Of a DNA stretch of 21,445 bases, positions 1-6,939 are shown one piece after another. The position numbers were made by a program, and so were the translations under genes. The notes under the pieces are model-generated. The model was given only the letters and a program-made list of their open reading frames with translations. It was not told the DNA's origin and ran no database searches. The stretch comes from DATJZH01 sp035499215. GTDB lineage: Bacteria > Actinomycetota > Actinomycetes > Streptosporangiales > Streptosporangiaceae. Each line of letters opens with the position of its first letter. Within the stretch, counting starts at the first letter, position 1. The DNA is taken from the NCBI GenBank assembly GCA_035499215.1, contig DATJZH010000374.1:1-21445 (forward strand), read 5' to 3'.

Positions 1-2
1 GG

Positions 3-287
3 ATCACCCGGGTCAGCTGCCCTACTGACCGGCGCGGCCAGATCGCGCAGCTGACCGAGGACGGCTTCGCCGCGCTCGCCGCCGCGGCGCCAGGGCATGT
101 CGAGCAGGTCCGGCGATCAATGATCGACCTGCTGAGCCCGGCGCAGATCGGGCAGCTGCGCCAGATCAGCGCCGCCCTCATCGCAGGTGGCGACCCGGCG
201 CGCGTAACGGACGCATGCGACGGCGGGCCGTGCCCGGACCAGCCGGCCGCAGCCGCGCAGAGCGCCGCAGACGTTTACGGCCGCTGA
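3..287 (+). CDS. MarR-family transcriptional regulator, C-terminal part (5' end outside window)
   Basis: An open frame enters from the left edge and ends with TGA at 285-287, giving 94 residues. It begins with ITRVSCPTDRRGQIAQLTED, which matches the wing of the MarR winged helix: basic, with the family-typical C-x-x-D-R-R-G followed by LTxxG. Next come the C-terminal dimerisation helices (AALAAAAPGHVEQVRRSMID, LLSPAQIGQLRQISAAL). The last 30 or so residues are an Ala/Pro/Asp-rich tail with two cysteines and no recognisable function. MarR proteins are homodimeric repressors, often ligand- or oxidant-responsive. The gene converges on the decayed PaiB-type gene that follows. The recognition helix lies outside the window, so targets cannot be guessed. 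The family call is fairly secure; the subfamily is not. Confidence 0.75.
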   Translation: MTRVSCPTDRRGQIAQLTEDGFAALAAAAPGHVEQVRRSMIDLLSPAQIGQLRQISAALIAGGDPARVTDACDGGPCPDQPAAAAQSAADVYGR

Positions 288-309
288 AAAAGCGCGGCCG
301 GCTTCATCC

Positions 310-811
310 TCAGCCGGGCTCGGCTGCCTCGGTCAGCGCAGCCATCTGATCGGCGATCGCGGCTGGGCCCGGGCCCGGCTCGTCCCGGAGGCCAGCCACG
401 GCGCCGGCCTGATCGAGGGCGCTGCGGTTCTGGCCGAGCTTGTACTTGGCCTCCACCTCCGTGATTGCCATCTCGATGCCGACGATCTCCCGGAGCTGGC
501 CGTTGATGTACTCAGGCGGGGCATCCTCCACCGCCCACGGCTGCGGCCGGAAACCCTCGTAGCGGCGGGGCGGCCAAGCAGCCGGCCGTAATCCCCCGCC
601 TCCTCCGGTTCCGCGTCGCTGCTGGCCTGCCGCCAGCTCCGGGCCCGCCGCCAGCTCCGGGCTCGTCGGCGGGCCGGTCCCAGATGACCGGCAGCAGGGT
701 GGCCACGGGCTTCGCGCCGTCGAAGGTGACGAGGTCAGCGCTTCCCGCTGCATCGACGAACGCGGCAATCTCCCTGCAGTCCGACACCGAGAAATGACGT
801 GGCAGATACAC
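310..811 (-). pseudogene. Decayed FMN-binding PaiB-type transcriptional regulator with internal deletion and frame change
   Basis: Two minus-strand pieces in different frames match the two ends of the PaiB/FMN-binding split-barrel family. The N-terminal piece starts at a GTG at 811 (MYLPRHFSVSDCREI, then LVTFDGAKPVATLLPVIWDR) and holds until about 655. The C-terminal piece lies at about 567-310 and reads PQPWAVEDAPPEYI, then LREIVGIEMAITEVEAKYKL and GQNRSALDQAGAVAGLR, the family's most recognisable C-terminal block. The core of roughly 80 residues between them, which carries the flavin-binding barrel in PaiB proteins, is missing. Low-complexity GC-rich sequence with a short tandem repeat takes its place. 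Family members run about 200-215 residues. Neither frame alone can give a working protein. The GGAG lies only 2 bases before the GTG, so the start is poor as well. A sequencing error could explain the frame change but not the missing core. Confidence 0.72.
629..662. repeat. Two copies of a 16-bp direct repeat at 18-bp spacing inside the PaiB-type pseudogene
   Basis: The unit GCCGCCAGCTCCGGGC occurs at 629-644 and again at 647-662, so the period is 18 bp. It sits at the junction where the frame of the decayed PaiB-type gene changes. It may mark slippage or a recombination-driven deletion. Confidence 0.8.
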
Positions 812-964
812 GGCTCCAGGTTATGCCGCGCCGCGAAGGCCGAGATCGCCAGCTAGCCGCACCTGGGCTCTGGCCGGCCCCGGCCGGTCGCCCGCCCTGC
901 CCGGCAAGGTCCCGCGCATGACCGATGCGGACGACCTTGATGCGCTTTCCCCGCTAACGGGCCC

Positions 965-992
965 TCAGCTCGGGATGATCAGCTCGGGATGA
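965..992. repeat. Perfect 14-bp tandem duplication over the stop codon of the MDR gene
   Basis: TCAGCTCGGGATGA is present at 965-978 and immediately again at 979-992. The second copy holds the stop codon (979-981, read as TGA on the minus strand) and the last codons of the MDR reductase. The first copy lies just past the stop. The protein end is unchanged by the duplication, so it is probably a neutral slippage event. The 167-bp stretch 812-978 otherwise holds only a GC-rich dyad (CCGGCC/GGCCGG, 874-887) that could act as a weak terminator. Confidence 0.85.
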
Positions 993-1950
993 CCAGCACC
1001 TTGCCGACAGCGCCGCTCTCGACGGCCTCGTGGGCTGCAGCAACGTCGTCCAGCGAGAACCGGACAACGGGAAGCTCGGTCAGTGCGCCCTGCGCCAGTG
1101 TGGCAGCGATGTCGCGGGCGGCCTCATCCAGCGTCCCAGCCGGAACGCCGTACAGCAGGACGAACCTGAGCAGCAGGTTGGCCGTCATGCAGGCCCGGAC
1201 GGGCAGGACCGGATCGGCCGGCTCGGCGGCATAGCTGACAATCTGCCCCAGCGGCGCGGTAACCGCCAGGTCGAGGTGCAGGTTCGCGCCGAGGGCCACC
1301 TCCACGACGCGGTCAACATGCCCGGCGAAAGACCGGATCTGATCCGCAGCATCGGCATCCTGGTAGTTCACCACGAGGTCGGCGCCCGCCTTGGCGGCGA
1401 GCTCGGCCTTCTGCGGGCTGCTGACAGTCGTGACGACGCGGGCGCCCGCGTGCTTGGCCAGCTCGATCGCGAAATGGCCGACCGCGCCCGCGCCGCCTGC
1501 GACCAGAATCGTCTTCCCCTCCACTGGCCCGTCGGCGAAAAGGCACCGATGCGCGGTCATCGCCGGGACACCCAGGCTCGCACCGAGCTCGGCGGATGCG
1601 CCGGCCGGCAGCGGGACGGCCTGTCGTCCGGGAACTACGGTCCACCTGGCGGCCGTTCCCCAGGGCTGGCCCGCAGCTGCGAGGTAGGTCCACACGCGCT
1701 GCCCGTTGCGGCCGGGGTCAACGCCATCGCCCACCGCATCGATGACGCCGGCCCCGTCATGATGGGGGATCTGGAAGCCCTCGATCGGGCGCGGGGTGGC
1801 GCCGCTGCGGGATTTCCAGTCAGTCGGGTTGACGCCGGATGCCTCGACCCTGACCCGGACCGCACCAGGTCCCGGCTCCGGCCGTTCGATGTCCTCGACC
1901 CGCAGTACCTCGCGGGCGGCGCCGTGGTGGTCGTACAGCACGGCTCTCAT
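979..1950 (-). CDS. Zinc-independent MDR-family NADPH:quinone reductase-like oxidoreductase
   Basis: The 323-residue protein has the standard length of quinone oxidoreductase (QOR)-type medium-chain dehydrogenases. Residues 1-130 form the GroES-like substrate domain (RVRVEASGVNPTDWKSRSG, then HHDGAGVIDAVGDGV). Residues about 130-265 form the Rossmann domain with the dinucleotide motif AGGAGAVG at 151-158. The catalytic-zinc cysteine of alcohol dehydrogenases is replaced (SGVNPTDW), and there is no structural-zinc cysteine cluster. A zinc-free NAD(P)H-dependent reduction of a quinone, enone or similar carbonyl is therefore expected; the substrate is unknown. The protein should be cytosolic. 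The gene stands alone, divergent from the secreted protease. The ATG at 1948-1950 agrees with the family N-terminus MRAVLYDHHG. Confidence 0.88.
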   Translation of the reverse strand: MRAVLYDHHGAAREVLRVEDIERPEPGPGAVRVRVEASGVNPTDWKSRSGATPRPIEGFQIPHHDGAGVIDAVGDGVDPGRNGQRVWTYLAAAGQPWGTAARWTVVPGRQAVPLPAGASAELGASLGVPAMTAHRCLFADGPVEGKTILVAGGAGAVGHFAIELAKHAGARVVTTVSSPQKAELAAKAGADLVVNYQDADAADQIRSFAGHVDRVVEVALGANLHLDLAVTAPLGQIVSYAAEPADPVLPVRACMTANLLLRFVLLYGVPAGTLDEAARDIAATLAQGALTELPVVRFSLDDVAAAHEAVESGAVGKVLVIPS

Positions 1951-2367
1951 TGATCAGATCGCCTCCGGTATCGCGGGCTCCGGCCCCCATCCCCGATTCT
2001 TGCACCTGCGATCTCCCGGATGTTGCCGCCCTGGCGGCCACGCATCGAACCCTGCTTGCCCACGCGTGGCCGGAATGCGGCGAAAGATGACTGAACATCG
2101 CCCCGCCTGCGGGTGAGCTCGCGATAGAGTACTCGGGCTGCGGGGGCCGGCGCGCCGGATGTGCCGATCAATCCGGTACTCGTAAGGTAGCTTATAGTGG
2201 CCAGAGCGTAACACTCTGCATGCTTTCATCGGTGCCCGTGCGACTGGGGGGACTCGCGCTCACTGGAGATGGGCCTGGGACCTTCGCATATCGCTGCTAT
2301 AGATCTTCTCTGGCGTTACCGTCACAACGGGGTAAACGTCACCGACTGGTAAGGGGCTGGTCAACTG
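1951..2367. other. 417-bp divergent spacer between MDR reductase and protease; no gene seen
   Basis: No convincing coding frame was found. The right half is less GC-rich than its surroundings. Two -10-like hexamers on the plus strand, TATAGT at 2193-2198 and TATAGA at 2298-2303, could serve the protease gene, but neither has a clear -35 box. A perfect 12-bp palindrome, CCGGCGCGCCGG, lies at 2147-2158. Just before the protease start there are two CGTCAC direct repeats (2320-2325 and 2337-2342), and TTACC/GGTAA half-sites lie within 2316-2335. Any of these could be operator elements; none is proven. Confidence 0.35.
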
Positions 2368-3282
2368 ATGTCCTGTGGCGCGATTGCCGTCAGGCCCGCG
2401 CAACGAGGGATCCGGGCGGCTACGGCGCTCGCGTTCGCGGGGCTGAGCGCGTCCCTCCTGGTCCCCATGTCGCACCTGGCACCCCACTTACGCGCAGGCA
2501 CCACGGGCGGAGCTGCCGGCACTCAGGCAAGCGCACTGGCCAGCGCCCAGGTTCACGGTGATGATCCCCCGCCGGTGCCGGCCGGCTCGGCAGTGGCGTC
2601 CGAGACGAAAAGAGGCGTCCCGTTTCATGGCACCCCTGCCGTGGGCGCCCTGTTCATCCGGGCCGGCGGCAGGCTTGTCCGGCACTTCTGCACCGCGGCG
2701 GTGGTACGCAGCCCGCAGGGCAACCTGCTCATCACGGCGGCGCACTGCATGACCGGCAGGCGCCTGACGCCCGCAGGCAGGATCGTTTTCGCACCCGGGT
2801 ACCATTCCGGCAGATTCCCGTACGGACTCTGGCCGGTCACTGCGGTGTACGCCGACAGCAACTGGACGTCGCGCCGCGACCCCGATGACGATGTCGCCTT
2901 CCTCGTCGTGCACGGGCCGGGCATGCCCGTCGAGCACTACACCGGCGCGGAGCGACTGGCAGTCGACCGGAAACCACCAGACTTCGTGCAGGTCATCGGC
3001 TACCCGGACACCGAAAGCCAGCCGATCACCTGCGCGGCGACCGCGCACGCCTTCCACCCCGGCGCCCTCCGGCAGCTGGTGTTCTACTGTGATGACTATA
3101 CCGCCGGCACCAGCGGCGGCCCCTTCCTCATGAAGGCCAGCGGCCGGACCGGCGACGGCCTGGTCATCGGCGTGATAGGCGGCTACGAGCGGGGCGGCGA
3201 CAACCCGAGCGTCTCGTACTCGCCCAGGTTCCTGGCCAACGTCGCGGCCCTCTACCAGGTCGCGGCCTCGCGCGAATCCTGA
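2368..3282 (+). CDS. Secreted trypsin-like (S1 fold) serine protease
   Basis: 304 residues. The N-terminus has basic residues followed by a hydrophobic stretch (about 14-34, ATALAFAGLSASLLVP), consistent with a Sec or Tat-like signal peptide. A low-complexity linker or propeptide follows to about residue 85. The catalytic domain then shows His126 in LITAAHC, Asp175 in DDDVAFLV and Ser249 in AGTSGGP, a complete triad in the right order. Cys108/Cys127 flank the histidine as in chymotrypsin-fold enzymes, and Cys222/Cys241 precede the serine, so two disulfides and export are likely. The chosen ATG has AGGGG 11 bases upstream. Leu41 is encoded by TTA (2488-2490), a codon otherwise almost absent from this window. 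The substrate is unknown. Extracellular protein degradation or processing is the likely role. Confidence 0.9.
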   Translation: MSCGAIAVRPAQRGIRAATALAFAGLSASLLVPMSHLAPHLRAGTTGGAAGTQASALASAQVHGDDPPPVPAGSAVASETKRGVPFHGTPAVGALFIRAGGRLVRHFCTAAVVRSPQGNLLITAAHCMTGRRLTPAGRIVFAPGYHSGRFPYGLWPVTAVYADSNWTSRRDPDDDVAFLVVHGPGMPVEHYTGAERLAVDRKPPDFVQVIGYPDTESQPITCAATAHAFHPGALRQLVFYCDDYTAGTSGGPFLMKASGRTGDGLVIGVIGGYERGGDNPSVSYSPRFLANVAALYQVAASRES

Positions 3283-3319
3283 CCGCGGCGGCCCCGTGCG
3301 CCCCGGATCACACGCCGAA

Positions 3320-4267
3320 TCAGGCTGGCGGCGGGACGAGTTTGTCCAGTTCGGCCAGCTCGCTTGCGGCCGGAACCCATTCGCCTGCCTCGGCGTTGGC
3401 CATGACCTGCTCGGCCGAGCTCGCCCCGGCGATTACTGAGGAGCAGCCGGGCTGCGCGGCGAGCCCGCCGACTGCGACCTCGAGCAGCGTGCGGCCGCGC
3501 TGCTGCGCCCAGCCCGTGAGAGCCTCCGCCCCGGCGAGCCTGTCCTCGGTGACATAGTCAGCCTGGGCCGCAAGCCGGGTACCCGCGGGCGGCGCGAGGC
3601 CGCGCCGGACCTTGCCCGTCAGCAGTCCTTTGGCCAGCGGGAAGAACGGCAGCACGCCGAGACCGAAGTGCAGGGCCGCCGGAACCACTTCGGCCTCGAT
3701 GCCCCGCTCAAGCAGAGACCAGCGGTTCTGAGCGGAAATGAAAGCCGGCGTGCCCAGCTCGCGTGCCGCCCCGGCAGCGTGCGCGATCTGCCAGCCGGAG
3801 AAGTTCGAGTTGCCGACGTACCGGACCTTGCCCTCGGTCACCAGCTCGCCGAGCGCGGTGAGCGTCTCCTCGACCGGCGTCACCGGGTCGGGCGCATGGA
3901 TCTGGTAGAGGTCGATGTAGTCGGTGCGGAGCCTGCGCAGGGATTCCGCCACGGCCCGCCTGATGTAGTTCCTGCCGCCCTTGGCGCCGGCAGCCGGACC
4001 GTAGCCCATGTCGGCCGTCTGGTGACCGAACTTGGTCGCCAGCACAACCTGGTGGCGGCGCCGCGCCAGCGCCGCTCCCAGGAGTTCCTCTGACCGCCCG
4101 GCACCGCCGTAGATATCCGCGGTGTCCAGCAGGGTGATGCCAGCGTCGATCGCGGCGTCAACGACTGCCCTGGTCGCCGAGCCGTCCAGCCGCCGGCCGA
4201 AGTTGTTGCAACCGAGCCCCACGACGGATACGGCGAGCCCGGAGTTGCCCAGCGGCCTGTACCGCAT
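3320..4267 (-). CDS. Aldo/keto reductase
   Basis: 315 residues, normal for the family. The TIM-barrel enzyme shows the AKR catalytic tetrad: Asp48 and Tyr53 in LLDTADIYGG, Lys79 in LATKFGH and His124 in YQIHAPDP. The C-terminal half carries the cofactor-binding loops (SAQNRWSLLERG, GVLPFFPLAKGLLTGK) and the closing GCSSVIAGASSAEQV. It should reduce aldehydes or ketones, or act in the reverse direction, with NADP(H) in the cytosol; the substrate cannot be told from sequence. The frame stays open upstream to 4495, but the ATG at 4265-4267 is preferred: it has AAGG 7 bases upstream and starts with the family-typical MRYRPLGNSGLAVS. The gene converges on the protease gene with a 37-bp gap. Confidence 0.9.
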   Translation of the reverse strand: MRYRPLGNSGLAVSVVGLGCNNFGRRLDGSATRAVVDAAIDAGITLLDTADIYGGAGRSEELLGAALARRRHQVVLATKFGHQTADMGYGPAAGAKGGRNYIRRAVAESLRRLRTDYIDLYQIHAPDPVTPVEETLTALGELVTEGKVRYVGNSNFSGWQIAHAAGAARELGTPAFISAQNRWSLLERGIEAEVVPAALHFGLGVLPFFPLAKGLLTGKVRRGLAPPAGTRLAAQADYVTEDRLAGAEALTGWAQQRGRTLLEVAVGGLAAQPGCSSVIAGASSAEQVMANAEAGEWVPAASELAELDKLVPPPA

Positions 4268-4470
4268 TGATATGCCTTGTCTGTAGCCGAGGGCCCGGTT
4301 GCTGGCTGTTGCCGATGCCCTGGTTGCCGATCGTAGCGAGCGGGCGGCATTGCCCTGGCACGGCAGGTAAAGTCTCTCGGCAACTCCAGTCATATGGATC
4401 CTGCATGTTGCAGTCTGCGACGGTAGTACCACGTGGCGATGTGACCCTGCGGAGCGGCGCCGGGAGCTGG

Positions 4471-4496
4471 CATGAAATCGCATACGCGATATCATG
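4471..4496. promoter_or_regulatory. 26-bp imperfect palindrome, candidate operator
   Basis: The layout is CATG-AA-ATCGC-ATAC-GCGAT-AT-CATG, with 11 of 13 base pairs symmetric. The core arms ATCGC/GCGAT (4478-4489) and outer arms CATG/CATG are perfect. It lies about 200 bp upstream of the aldo/keto reductase start and 159 bp upstream of the first Xre gene. Length and symmetry suit a TetR-, MarR- or LacI-type dimer site, but no such gene sits beside it. The binding protein is unknown. Confidence 0.5.
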
Positions 4497-4604
4497 AAAG
4501 CCTGAGATGAGATGAAACGTGGCTATCAGCGCAAGTGCTTTCGGATTAATGTTCTGAAAGCGGTACCGGGCAGGCGTGAGGTCATGGTGAGATCGGCTGC
4601 GGTC

Positions 4605-4620
4605 GTGACACAGTGGTCAC
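4605..4620. promoter_or_regulatory. Small dyad 5' of Xre-1, possible autoregulatory operator
   Basis: GTGAC-6-GTCAC, with perfect 5-bp arms. Its centre is about 42 bases before the ATG of Xre-1 at 4655. A different dyad sits at nearly the same distance upstream of the second Xre gene. Arms this short can arise by chance. Confidence 0.3.
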
Positions 4621-4654
4621 AGGGCGGGGATCGCGGCGAGAAGGAGCGCCAGTT

Positions 4655-5515
4655 ATGACGGACGGGGCAGGCGGGCCGACGGTGCTGCGCATCCTCCTCG
4701 GCACTCAGCTGCGCCGCCTTCGAGAATCCAGGGGAGTCACCGCGCAGGAAGCCGCCCGCGCCATCCGCGGATCGGAGTCCAAGATCAGCCGCATCGAGCT
4801 GGGCCGCAACGCAGTACGCGAGGTCGACATTGCCGACCTGCTGACCCTGTACGGGATCAGCGATCCGGCCGAACGCGAGCAGATGCTCTCGCTGGCCAGC
4901 CAGGCGAACCAGCCCGGCTGGTGGCACCGCTACCAGGACATTCTCCCTTCGTGGTTCCAGGCCTACATCGGACTAGAGGAATCGGCGGAGTCCATCCGCA
5001 GTTACGACGCGCAGTTCATCCCCGGACTGCTGCAGACCGAGGACTACGCGGCCGCTGTCATGGCGCTCGGCGAGTTCGCACCCGAAGAGGCGGAGCGCCT
5101 GGTCTATCTCCGCAAGGAGCGCCAGCGCCGGTTCAGTTCCGGCGGGCTGCGTCTTTGGGCGGTCATCGACGAGGTAGCACTGCGCCGCCGGGTCGGCAGC
5201 CCCAGCGTGATGAGCGCCCAGCTGGACCACCTGGACGAAAACTTCGACCGGCCGGGCTTCACCCTGCAGGTCACGCCGTTCTCGGCAGGTGCGCACATCG
5301 TGCCGGGAAGTTTCAGCATCCTGCGCTTCGCCGCCGCGGACCTGCCAGACGTCGTCTACCTTGAACAGCTGACCAGCGCGATGTACCTGGACAAGCGGGC
5401 CGACGTCGAGCGCTACGCCGCGGCGATGGACAAGCTCAGCGCCATCAGCGCGGCTCCAGACAGATCCCGGCAGATCATCCGCACCTTGCTCGACGATACG
5501 GAGGGAACCCCGTGA
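4655..5515 (+). CDS. Xre-family regulator with DUF5753 C-terminal domain (Xre-1)
   Basis: 286 residues. A Cro/C1-type helix-turn-helix covers about 16-70 (LGTQLRRLRESRGVTAQEAA, then SESKISRIELGR). The DUF5753 domain follows from about 95 to the end, with the family signatures PGWWHRY, YIGLEESA and FIPGLLQTEDYAAAVM. The start is the ATG at 4655, with AAGGAG 8 bases upstream; the frame runs back to 4613 but without support. The stop overlaps the GTG of the following DUF397 gene by 4 bp, so the two should be translated in a fixed ratio. This Xre-DUF397 arrangement is that of Scr1/Scr2 of Streptomyces coelicolor, described as an antibiotic-production activator and toxin-antitoxin-like pair, and of the whiJ-type regulators. 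DNA binding is well supported; targets are unknown. Confidence 0.92.
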   Translation: MTDGAGGPTVLRILLGTQLRRLRESRGVTAQEAARAIRGSESKISRIELGRNAVREVDIADLLTLYGISDPAEREQMLSLASQANQPGWWHRYQDILPSWFQAYIGLEESAESIRSYDAQFIPGLLQTEDYAAAVMALGEFAPEEAERLVYLRKERQRRFSSGGLRLWAVIDEVALRRRVGSPSVMSAQLDHLDENFDRPGFTLQVTPFSAGAHIVPGSFSILRFAAADLPDVVYLEQLTSAMYLDKRADVERYAAAMDKLSAISAAPDRSRQIIRTLLDDTEGTP

Positions 5516-5748
5516 GCAGCTTCCGCGACGGCACGGACGCAACCGGACTGGCCGACGTCACCTGGGTCAAGAGCAGCCGCAGCGGCCCCACCGGGGGAAA
5601 CTGCGTGGAAGTCGCATTCCTTGCTGACGGCCGGACCGCCATCCGCAACTCCAGGCATCCGGACGGGCCGACCCTGCTGTTTACCAGGGGCGAATGGGAT
5701 GCCTTCATCGGCGGCGCGCGCGCTGGCGAGTTCGGCAGTCCTGCCTGA
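5512..5748 (+). CDS. DUF397 protein partner of Xre-1
   Basis: 78 residues, the usual size for the family. It shows the whole DUF397 pattern: VTWVKSSRSG, then GGNCVEVAF, a DGRTAIRNSRHPDGPTLLF block, GEWDAFIGG and GEF near the end. The common RDSK segment is RNSR here. It starts at a GTG that overlaps the Xre-1 stop (GTGA). DUF397 proteins are small partners of Xre/DUF5753 regulators in actinomycetes. They are proposed to modulate the DNA-binding partner, and in some pairs to act as the toxin-like member. No signal peptide or membrane segment is seen. The biochemical activity is not known. Confidence 0.9.
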   Translation: MSSFRDGTDATGLADVTWVKSSRSGPTGGNCVEVAFLADGRTAIRNSRHPDGPTLLFTRGEWDAFIGGARAGEFGSPA

Positions 5749-5780
5749 CCGGACCGGCCTGCCGGACCGGCCCGGCACAG

Positions 5781-5820
5781 CGGCGGCCTCCAGCCCGCCG
5801 CAGCGGGCTGGAGACCGCCG
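5781..5820 (+). terminator. Strong hairpin between the two convergent DUF397 genes
   Basis: CGGCGG-C-CTCCAGCCCG pairs with CGGGCTGGAG-A-CCGCCG across a 6-base loop (5798-5803). That is 16 pairs with one mismatch. GTTTCTG follows on the plus strand, giving a short T-run for the Xre-1/DUF397 unit. On the minus strand no T-run follows, but the stem could still slow transcription of the opposing unit. Two CCGGACCGGCC direct repeats (5749-5759 and 5762-5772) sit just before it. Confidence 0.7.
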
Positions 5821-5837
5821 GTTTCTGCCCCTCCCGG

Positions 5838-6047
5838 TTATCTGAGTGGCAAATCGAACTCGCCGTTCTTCGCTCCGGTCAGGAACGCCGCCCACTCGTC
5901 GTGGTCGAAGACGTGCGCTGGCCTGGCCGTGTCCTTGGAATCGCGGAGCGCCACCAGGCCGCCTGGCAGATGGGCAACCTGGACGCAGGCGGAGTTGTTG
6001 CACGCGCGGCTGGTGAACCACGCGGCGTCGCAGAGATCCGGCTTCAT
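5838..6047 (-). CDS. DUF397 protein partner of Xre-2
   Basis: 69 residues with DUF397 hallmarks: AAWFTSRACNNSACVQVAHL, LVALRDSKDTARP, DEWAAFLTGAKNGEFDLP. It belongs to a different sequence type from its neighbour: the ACNNSACVQVA segment replaces SSRSG...GNCVEVA, and it keeps RDSK. The ATG overlaps the Xre-2 stop by 4 bp (6044-6047), so it is translationally coupled to its own Xre gene. It lies tail to tail with the other DUF397 gene, only 89 bp apart. The function is inferred only from the family, as a modulator or toxin-like partner of the Xre protein. Confidence 0.9.
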   Translation of the reverse strand: MKPDLCDAAWFTSRACNNSACVQVAHLPGGLVALRDSKDTARPAHVFDHDEWAAFLTGAKNGEFDLPLR

Positions 6048-6928
6048 GTGGCTGGTCCTTTCGCAGAGCTCAGGTGCAATTGTCGGGTAATTTCGAAAAT
6101 AACTTCGACTGAGTGCCCAGGCGGGAGGGCTGCTGCGCGGAGCAGGTCGAACGCCTCTGCCCGACCGCGGACTTCCCTGTCTCTTTCCTCGAGGTATGCC
6201 TGTCCGCCAACCCCCTCCGAGTACACGACATCGGGATCGAATCGTTCGGGAAACTCAATGATCGCGAACGGTCCGTTGAGTGCGGGGTGGCCCCCGCTGG
6301 AGAACGCCAGCACCTGCAAGGTCACGTTGGGCCACTTGCTGGCGTCACAAAGGTGGTCAATCTGGCTCTGCATCACCTCGGGCGACCCTACCGGCCGCCT
6401 GAGGACCGCCTCATCCAGAATGATCCACAGCTGCAGCGGATCGGCGCGGAGCAGCACCTCCTGCCGCTGCATGCGCAGAGCGACCAGACGCTCGATCTCC
6501 TCCGCGGTCCGCCTTCTGCGGACAGCGGTCATGACCGCCCGCGCGTAGTCCTCGGTCTGCAGCAGGCCGTGAATTACCTGCGACTCGTAGACCCGCAGCG
6601 AGGACGCCTCTGCCTCAAGCCCCACGTAAACGCTGAAGCCGGTCGGCAGCACGTCATCCCAGACAGTCCACCAGCCTTTACGGTGACCTTCCCTGGCCAT
6701 CTCGGTGAGTGTCTGGCGGTGCGCCACGTCCTGCACGCCGTACAGGTCCAGCATCGCCGCCAGATAGGCAGTCCTGGTGGGCGCCTTCCCTGTCTCGATC
6801 CGCGACAGCGTGGAGGCGGCCAGTCCTAGCCGGTCCGCAACCTCCTCCAGCTTGATGGACTGCGCTTCGCGCAGATGCCGCAGCTCGCTGCCGAGCCGCC
6901 GACGTCGTACGGTCGGGCCGATCGACAT
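6044..6928 (-). CDS. Xre-family regulator with DUF5753 C-terminal domain (Xre-2)
   Basis: 294 residues. The helix-turn-helix lies at about 12-66 (LGSELRHLREAQSIKLEEVA, LAASTLSRIETGKAP). The DUF5753 domain runs from about 90, with KGWWTVWDD, YVGLEAEASSLRVYE and IHGLLQTEDYARAVM. It shares these landmarks with Xre-1, but the recognition region differs clearly (LAASTLSRIETGKAP against SESKISRIELGRNAV), so separate operators are likely. The start chosen is the ATG at 6926-6928, giving MSIGPTVRRRRLG as in relatives; AGGGGG lies 9 bases upstream. The longer frame to 6970 would start inside a palindrome. It is divergent from the RsbW-like ATPase gene. Confidence 0.92.
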   Translation of the reverse strand: MSIGPTVRRRRLGSELRHLREAQSIKLEEVADRLGLAASTLSRIETGKAPTRTAYLAAMLDLYGVQDVAHRQTLTEMAREGHRKGWWTVWDDVLPTGFSVYVGLEAEASSLRVYESQVIHGLLQTEDYARAVMTAVRRRRTAEEIERLVALRMQRQEVLLRADPLQLWIILDEAVLRRPVGSPEVMQSQIDHLCDASKWPNVTLQVLAFSSGGHPALNGPFAIIEFPERFDPDVVYSEGVGGQAYLEERDREVRGRAEAFDLLRAAALPPGHSVEVIFEITRQLHLSSAKGPAT

Positions 6929-6939
6929 GCCGTTTCGCC

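Larger units (their letters stand above)
4268..4654. other. 387-bp divergent spacer between aldo/keto reductase and Xre-1; no gene seen
   Basis: The minus-strand frame continues as an N-terminal extension of the aldo/keto reductase, but this stretch has no family similarity and begins inside a palindrome, so it is treated as non-coding. The spacer holds a 26-bp imperfect palindrome at 4471-4496 and a smaller dyad at 4605-4620, listed separately. No strong -10/-35 pair was recognised on either strand. Confidence 0.5.

Noticed and set aside
4268..4495. N-terminal extension of the aldo/keto reductase
   Set aside because: It has no similarity to the family, and an AAGG ribosome-binding site sits before the internal ATG at 4267.
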